The position numbers and the translations under genes were made by a program. The notes beneath the pieces were generated by a model. That model saw only the letters and a program-made list of their open reading frames with translations, was not told the DNA's origin and did no database searches. Positions 57,657 to 64,000 of a stretch of 64,000 bases of DNA are shown piece by piece (the stretch's first letter is position 1; each line of letters begins with the position of its first letter). The DNA comes from Reclinomonas americana ATCC 50394. Taxonomy: Eukaryota > Jakobida > Jakobea > Jakobida. The DNA lies in assembly GCA_048213135.1 (NCBI GenBank), contig PS015106.1, positions 51,738 through 115,737 of the forward strand, read 5' to 3'.

Positions 57657-58876
57657 TCATTTGCCGGACGACGACGACTGCAGTCGTCGTTGCATGAGAT
57701 TCTTCAGTGCCCGCTCGCGAAGTTGCAGCTCGGTCATTCCCGAGCTGCCGGTAACCGCTGGTGGTGGTGGTGGTGGAGGAGGTGGAGGAGGTGGGGGAGC
57801 TTCGGCGGCCACTGTCCGCTCAAGTGCCTGTTTCAGCAGGCGCTGGCGAAGCTCGGCCTCGACGAGCTCCATCTTGAGACGCTGCACGTGTGCCGAGGCC
57901 GATGTGCCAGTGGGGCTTGTTGGGTCGGACACTGGCGGTGGAGGCGGTGGAGGCGGCGGAGGCGGTGGTGGAGGAGGTGAAGGCTCGCGATGTTGATGTC
58001 GCTTGCGATCGGGCGAGCGGGATGACGATCGGTGACTGCGAGTAGTGCGTGGCGGCGATGGCAACTGGCGGCGGTGGTGATCCGGTGAGCGCGACGACGA
58101 GCGATGCCTCTTGCGGACGGCTGTTGGCGATCTGTCGTGACCGTGCGACGAGCGCCTGTGCTCACGATGGTGGTGGTGGTGGTGGTGATGGTGGCGGTGG
58201 TATCGATCGGGGGAAGGCGAGCGGTGACGATGTCGTCTCTGCAGGCGCACCGACTCAGACGAGGCCCACACATTGTCATCATGAACAACAACCGCAACAT
58301 CAACATCCTCAGTCTCTGGCGGCGGTGGTGGTGGCGGTGGTGGCGGTGGTAGCGGTGGTGAAGGAGGTGGAGGAGGCGGTGGATCCACCGGGGTCCCACT
58401 GCGACTGGTCGCACTGGACTCAACACTGGCCCGACGCGGCTCATCGATCGGCATGTCACTGTCACTGCTTCCGCCGCCGCTGCTACTGCTGCTGTCATCG
58501 CTGCTGCTGCTCGAATCACTGCCATGCCTCCTCTTCCGCTTCCTCTCCTTGCGCCTCTTCTTCTCCTTCTTGTCGCCGTCCCTCTTCTTCTTCTTGGCAT
58601 GTTTCTTCTCTTTCTTCGCCTTGCGCTTCTCCTTGCGCTGCTGTCGCGCCATTCTCCGCTCCACTCGCTTCTGCTCCATGTCCATCATGGCCTTTTCCAG
58701 TGCCGAGGGCGCTGCATGCACACATAAGTTGATGACGACAGCATGCAACTCAACTCAAAAAAACCAACACACACACCTGCCATGGCGACTTTGCGCTCAA
58801 TGGTGGAGATCAGACGCAGAGCCATTTCGTCACTGAGGCCAGCTACAGGCGCACTAAGGCGCCGAGCAGCGGCCAT
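57657..58876 (-). CDS. Arg/Ser/His/Pro-rich protein, possibly nuclear/RNA-processing
   Basis: Exons 58876-58777 and 58711-57657 join in phase: MAAARRLSAPVAGLSDEMAL, IERKVAMA, then APSALEKAMMDMEQKRVERR. A very basic block follows (KEKRKAKKEKKHAKKKKRDG), then poly-Ser, long poly-Pro runs, RS-dipeptide-type repeats (KRHRSSSRSPDHHRR; HRSSSRSPDRKRHQ) and nine His in a row. Two short helices near the C terminus (LKMELVEAELRQRLLKQALE; MTELQLRERALKNLMQRRL) are the only ordered parts. The stop is TGA 57657-57659. Composition resembles SR-related splicing factors, but no RRM is visible. A further leftward open segment at about 59035-58925 (SELECSVMPWLAIKQRKKK) may be an earlier exon; its phase with the next exon did not work out. 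Confidence 0.75.
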
Positions 58877-59073
58877 TGCGCGAGTGAAGACGGAGAGAAG
58901 AGGACACAGTCTGCGTCCTGCACCTTTTTCTTTCGTTGTTTGATGGCGAGCCAAGGCATCACAGAGCACTCCAACTCACTCAGCGCCAACATTGACTTGT
59001 GCAGCTCGCCACTGGTTCGCGAGACAGACGCATGCATTTTCCTCACGTTGCATCTCACACTCTCACAGGAGTT

Positions 59074-59362
59074 NNNNNNNNNNNNNNNNNNNNNNNNNNN
59101 NNNNNNNNNNNNNNNNNNNNNNNNNNNNNNNNNNNNNNNNNNNNNNNNNNNNNNNNNNNNNNNNNNNNNNNNNNNNNNNNNNNNNNNNNNNNNNNNNNNN
59201 NNNNNNNNNNNNNNNNNNNNNNNNNNNNNNNNNNNNNNNNNNNNNNNNNNNNNNNNNNNNNNNNNNNNNNNNNNNNNNNNNNNNNNNNNNNNNNNNNNNN
59301 NNNNNNNNNNNNNNNNNNNNNNNNNNNNNNNNNNNNNNNNNNNNNNNNNNNNNNNNNNNNNN
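59074..59362. other. Assembly gap (N)
   Basis: 289 unknown bases that hide the N-terminal SIS half of the GKRP-like gene and perhaps the 5' end of the Arg/Ser-rich gene. Confidence 1.
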
Positions 59363-61222
59363 TCTACCTTACCATTTGCGAATGGCAGGGCTGCTCGGTG
59401 CTCCTCGGCTTCAATCCGGTGGAGCTGTCGCGCAATGCGCCGATTGAGAAGTGGGATCGGTGCGTGTTTTGTGCTTGTCCTCTCTCCTCCGTCCTCGCCA
59501 CTGACTTGATGGCGAGCAGCACCTTCCGTGATGTGGCGGTGGCATTCAATGCACGCGCCGACGACCGGCATATTATGCTGACGCCGGTGGTCGGGCCCGA
59601 GGTAGGCCTGATTGATGGACATGCAGCAAAGCTGCACTCTTCTCATCACTATCACGCTGCAGGGCATCACGGGCTCGACGAGAATGAAGGGCGGCTCCGG
59701 CACGAAACTGATTCTCGATGCAGCGTTTGGCGCTGCTCTGCAGACCGCACTGGCGGCGCCAGAAGACGGTGAGCAGTCACTCGCATCCGTGCTTCCTGAT
59801 TTCTCCGACTGTGTCCCTCACTTCGCGCCGGCACTCGCAGTCGACGCGTCCATTCGCTCGTGGGTCGAGCGCATCTTGGACAGCACCGAGGCGGCGGTGG
59901 AGCGTCTCTACACCGAGTATGCCACCGATCTGGCGGCTGTCGTGCAGTTGGCAGCCAACTCGCTGGCACAGGGGGGCAGTGTGACGTACTTGGGTCAGGG
60001 CAGTTGCGTCTGCAGCAAGGAGGAATGTGCGGAGCTAACGACTCACATGCTTCTCTGCTGCAGATTTCGGTCTCCTCGGCTTTGTTGATGCCTCGGAGTG
60101 TCCGCCCACCTACGGCGCCGCATTCACCGACATTCGTGGATTCCTTCGCTATGGGTGGGATGAGATGCGCAACCAAGAGGTTCGCCTGATGTGCACCAGT
60201 CAGTTTGTGCTGCACCACCGCTCACTGACCATGGCGAACAGGGAAACCTGAGTGGCGTGGGTGCGCCGTACGAGATCTCACATGCAGACTTTTTCAGCAA
60301 GGTCGCGCCGCACCTGTCGTCGAAGGACCTGGTCGTCTTTTTGATGCAGACCACAGAGGAGGTGGAGTACTACGCCGAGGTACGCCAGCGCATTGAGGCG
60401 GCTGTCGAGACGGCCGAACGACCTCGCATGGCGGCTCTGTGTGTGTACGACGCCGAGGTCGGTTTACGCCACGATAGTTGCTGCTTTCGTTGGTGACCGT
60501 CCCTCACGTATTCTGCAGGGACCACGAGTGCACATGGTCGATGTCGATGCGTGCATCTCGGTGCCGGTGGCCTCCTCCGTCAAGACTGCTGCCGGTCGGT
60601 TCACTCCGGAGGCTGAGCTCTCGCTGAAACTGAGTCTGAATGCCATCACCACCGGTGCGTCTATCTTTTTGGTGGCTCAGGTTTATTGTCGATCCGTGAA
60701 CTCACCCAGAGGGGTATCGTCATGGCTCACGATGTAGGTGCCCATGTGATGAAGGGCCTGGTGTTCGGCAATCGCATGATCAACGTCAAAGTCAGCAACA
60801 ACAAGCTGTACCACCGCGCCATTTCCATCATTGCCACGGTATGCCGCGTTCCTCTGCTCTGGATCATCACGGAGATACTCATCCATTTCCTGTGCAGATT
60901 GCCAAGGTGTCAACCGAGGAAGCCACTCGTGCCTTGCATCGTTCGATTTACGAGGACATTGATCCGGAGCGCGACGTGTCCGTGTCGGAGCGCATCAGCG
61001 TGGCCGTGGAGAAGGAAAAGGTGAATGCAATGTGCTTATTGTGGGAGGTGAAGAGAGCGAAAGTCTGACTTTGCTGTTCTTCGTGTACAGGTCGTCCCCG
61101 TGGCGTTGCTGTTGGCGTTGCGTGGACGTGAGATCACGGCCAAGGACGCCATTCGCGCGCTGGCGGAGGAGCCTGTGGTGCGAGTGTGCATGCAAAAGTG
61201 GACCGAGTCCAAGGGTTCATGA
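59363..61222 (+). CDS. GCKR: Glucokinase regulatory protein / MurQ-like double-SIS protein (5' in gap)
   Basis: Sugar-phosphate-binding SIS protein. The first visible exon ends the N-terminal SIS domain (VLLGFNPVELSRNAPIEKWD), continues STFRDVAVAFNARADDRHIM and LTPVVGPE, and splices to GITGSTRMKGGSGTKLILDA, the GCKR/MurQ signature. The second SIS domain is present (SVTYLGQGS; DFGLLGFVDASECPPTYGAAF; FTDIRGFLRYGWDEM), as is VFLMQTTEEVEYYAEVRQRI. C-terminal blocks AHDVGAHVMKGLVFGNRMI and VSNNKLYHRAISIIA correspond to the animal-type layout with a lid region (LLALRGREITAKDAIRALAE). It ends WTESKGS and TGA 61220-61222. Two SIS halves plus lid fit GKRP better than single-SIS bacterial MurQ. Whether it regulates a hexokinase or cleaves MurNAc-6-phosphate cannot be told. 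Confidence 0.88.
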
Positions 61223-61279
61223 GCAGAGTACATTCAGATTTGATTTACGGTACTGCTGCTGCTGTTGCTGTTGTTGCCA

Positions 61280-63997
61280 CTAGCAAGTGCACTGGCTGAG
61301 TGGCACATTGAGCGGAGGCGTGTGACCGCAGCACGGAACGTAGTACGGATCTGTGGATCGAGAGTGTGAGTACGCAAGAGAAATGCCGAAACGATGGTCC
61401 ACATCCCTGACCTTGCGGGTCGAGCTGCGGCTGGCCCTTGACAATGGTGGCCTGGTGAGCAGCCACGGCAGCTTTGATTTGCGCCATGATGTCGGGGTAC
61501 TGCGACACGTCCAGCGGGTACGCCTCGCTCGGGTCGTGCTGTGCGGGACATGTCACACTCCGATAAGAACCACGGTGCGCTGTGTGTGCAAACCTCAATG
61601 TTGTAGAGGAGAGGCGGGTCGTGCTTCTGCGGCGCATCCAGCGTGAACCCGTCGCGCGTGAAATAGTGCGCCTTCCACGGACCCACACGAGCAGCGTACA
61701 GGGTGTGCTCGCGCCAGTAGAAGAACTGATTGCTGACACCCTGCGCGAATGGTAAGAGAGCACCGTCAGTGCATGCAGAGCGTGCGGGAGTAATATGTGG
61801 CAAACGCAACTGGTCCATTGTGGAAGAGAATGTTGGAGAGGCTGTGGCCGTCGTAAACGCGGTCGGAGGGCGGTTTGGCACCTGGGCAACGGGAATGAGT
61901 GGGGAGCACAATTGTGGGGTGAGAAGTGGAGCGCTTGCTGCAGCGCACCAGCCAGCTCAGCAATCGTGACAAAGAGGTCCATGGTAGACGCCTGTGGACA
62001 CATGCATGAGTAAGTATTTGCTCCCTGTGAACAAGCTCGTGCTGGCTTCATGCGAACCACTTCCATCGACAAAGTCATGGGTGCGATGCGGCCAGGCCAG
62101 CGCGCGATTGCAGGCTGTAGTAATATGAGTCAAAACGAGTGGACAGCGAGGCACCAGACGCTACCGCGCAACTTCACGCATGCCACCCTCCCACGTGGAA
62201 CCCTGCGAGTGTGACTGCGTTGGCGACGGCACGAGAAACAAGTGTGAATTGAGACGTACCTTGCCGCCGCGGAAGAGGCCGCCGCTGCCGCCTTTTACTT
62301 CCTACGAGAGGAGTGTGTGAGGGTGCATGAGTGAGTGAACAAGCAGTGGGGTATCGATGCAACAGCATCTGCAGCATGACGAGAGAGACCTGGTTGATCC
62401 ACGGTCCGTTGTCTAGCAGCAAACACCAGTGAGATAAAAGTGAACAATACAGCGACCCAGGGGAGACCATGCACCTGACGTGAAGAACACAAACGTGTTG
62501 TCGTCGAGGCCAAGACTCTTCAGGCGCTGCATGATCATGCCTGCACCTCCCACATGAGATGCCCAGCCCATAGTACCAACAAAATGAAGGCACGTACCAA
62601 TCGAGTTGTCCATCTCCTCCATGGCGTCGCCAAAGAGACCACTGCATGACGTAGCAAAAGATCAGCAAGCAGGGTGATACAGCCACTGAGGGAAAAAGTA
62701 CACAAACAGACCGGCGCGACACATTCTTGAATTGATCACTGGCAAACAGATCCACATGCACCTCTGTCGCTCACATGTCAGCGAGCGGAGTAGAATTAGA
62801 GGCAGAAAACATCGCTTACCGTCGTACGCCATGTACAAGAAGAACGGCTTGTTCTGGTTGTGCGAGATGAACTCAAAGGCACGAGCATTGTATCTATGAC
62901 AGAATGGTCGTGATGACAAACATGCGAGCGGAAAAGCAGCGATGTCGAGGGTGACGCTTTACCGTGGAGTCAGCGTGTCGAGGTCCACCGGCTACACCGA
63001 GAGGAGTGAGTACGAGAGAGGACAAGAGATAGCCGGAGTGGCAGCGTCACCTGCTGGATGATGGTGTTGTTCTCCATCTGCACGCGCAATCCAGAACTTG
63101 AGTGAATGAGCGTGAATGCACACGATAAGCAGAGCAACTCACCAGCGGAACACCCTGTGTGGAGTGCAACATGCAGCAAGTGAGTGAGTCAGTGAAAGCA
63201 AGGGAGGCGCATGAATTGCAAACACGCACAGGCCCTGTTTGCAGAGAAATGGAGTCAGTGAGAGGGGAGAGAGAACAGCTCGGGAACACAACCAACGCAC
63301 AAATGTTCTGCCACTCCTGCAAGCACGACCAACAAACAAGCTCGTGAGTGCCATAATTGCGGCAGCAAATGGCTGAGCAGGGGCACGCAACGTGGCAGGG
63401 GTACGGCGGGCATCCTTCGTCCTGTGAGTATGGCCTGCGCACGGAAAAAATGTAAATCGCTCCTCCACTCCATGCGTGCATTCCACGGACGCAACAGGCC
63501 CTGCACGACAGCGTGTGAGACAATGTACGTATCACACGCGATTCGCGGCACGCACGTAAAAGTAGTCGAAACCATGGTCCGTGGGGCGGAAACCGGGGAG
63601 ATGTCTTCATTGAGAGTGGAGTGAGAAGTTATCGGCTCACTGCACCGCTTTGCACAAAACGCACCCCAGATGCCACTTGCCGATCAGACTGTATGGATGT
63701 ACACCGAGGCGTGTCAGCGGAGAAACAAGCTCTGAACAGCGAGGCACGAAGAAACAAACCCCGTCTGATAACCCGACGACTTGAGCAGCGACGCAATGGT
63801 GACCTCCGAGGGCGGCAACCCGCCCGTCGACGACGGGTAGAACACACGGAACACATTGTCGGCAGGCCAGTCATCCGCCGTGTACACACCGTTGCGCTAC
63901 CGGGGGGAGAGCGTGAGCGAGCAGTCACGCGAAGAGAAGCCACAAGAAAAACGCAACAATCGGCAGTCGGCCCGTCATCAGTGCTGCGGAGTATCAT
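61280..63997 (-). CDS. Arylsulfatase A / GALNS-type sulfatase (5' cut by window)
   Basis: Lysosomal or secreted sulfate-ester hydrolase. At the right edge the exon ends LMTGRLPI, the helix that follows the C-x-P-S-R formylglycine motif; that motif lies just beyond position 63997. Leftwards: NGVYTADDWPADNVFRVFYP, PPSEVTIASLLKSSGYQTG, LIGKWHLG, TDHGFDYFY, MENNTIIQQ, RYNARAFEFISHNQNKPFFL, then YMAYDEVHVDLF, where the His probably equals the catalytic His of ARSA. Next come MEEMDNSIG, LGLDDNTFVFFTS and DNGPWINQ (metal-binding Asp-Asn), GGSGGLFRGGKG, STWEGGMRE, YWREHTLYAARVGPWKAHYF, KHDPPLLYNIE. The C terminus is Cys-rich (DPYYVPCCGHTPPLNVPL, SQCTC) and ends TAG 61280-61282, like ARSA. Two introns use GTTGCG donors (63390 and 63957). 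It converges on the GKRP gene, with 57 bp between stops. Confidence 0.93.
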
Positions 63998-64000
63998 GTT

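Overview
This window is nuclear DNA of a eukaryote, most likely a unicellular one with a compact genome. Nearly every gene is cut by short spliceosomal introns, mostly about 55-120 nt, with GT...AG ends. The proteins are eukaryotic: a Golgi CASP tail-anchored golgin, BOP1, the Sm protein SmD2, two DHHC palmitoyltransferases, a four-domain voltage-gated channel and two ABCG half-transporters. No operons, phage or insertion sequences are visible. I cannot fix the lineage from sequence alone. The mixture (four-domain channel, GKRP-type protein, arylsulfatase A/GALNS type) fits a free-living protist, possibly near the opisthokonts. Ten runs of N interrupt the sequence, so several genes are incomplete.

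Layout from left to right: a DHHC acyltransferase (-, 3' end cut by the window edge); a repeat-rich stretch; a single C2H2-finger regulator with a long disordered tail (+); the end of a multi-pass membrane protein (-); CASP (+); a very large four-domain voltage-gated channel ending in two EF-hands (-); two ABCG half-transporters that diverge from a 90-bp gap (- then +); a giant Lys/Ala/Glu repeat protein (-); BOP1 (+); a giant armadillo-like protein (-); AMMECR1 (+); coproporphyrinogen III oxidase (+); a TPR protein (-); the last exon of SmD2 (+); a second DHHC acyltransferase (-); a BTB-BACK protein (-); an Arg/Ser/Pro-rich protein (-); a glucokinase-regulatory-protein/MurQ-like SIS protein (+); and an arylsulfatase A/GALNS-type enzyme (-, 5' end cut by the window edge).

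The genes do not form one pathway. They are housekeeping (ribosome biogenesis, splicing, haem synthesis, Golgi structure), membrane transport and signalling (channel, ABCG pair, DHHC enzymes), and large low-complexity proteins of unknown role. What unites them is packing. Convergent stop codons lie 35-57 bp apart, two divergent pairs start 29 and 90 bp apart, and one tandem pair is separated by 42 bp.

The most notable observations are three. A 5' splice site beginning GTTGCG recurs in at least 13 introns from eight genes. The channel has an unusual predicted selectivity ring (Ile/Asp/Ser/Asp). The giant Lys-rich protein has about 14 copies of one core repeat inside two alternating longer units. 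Exon boundaries were worked out by eye from reading frame, splice signals and family conservation; those quoted to the base were checked for phase, while others are approximate.
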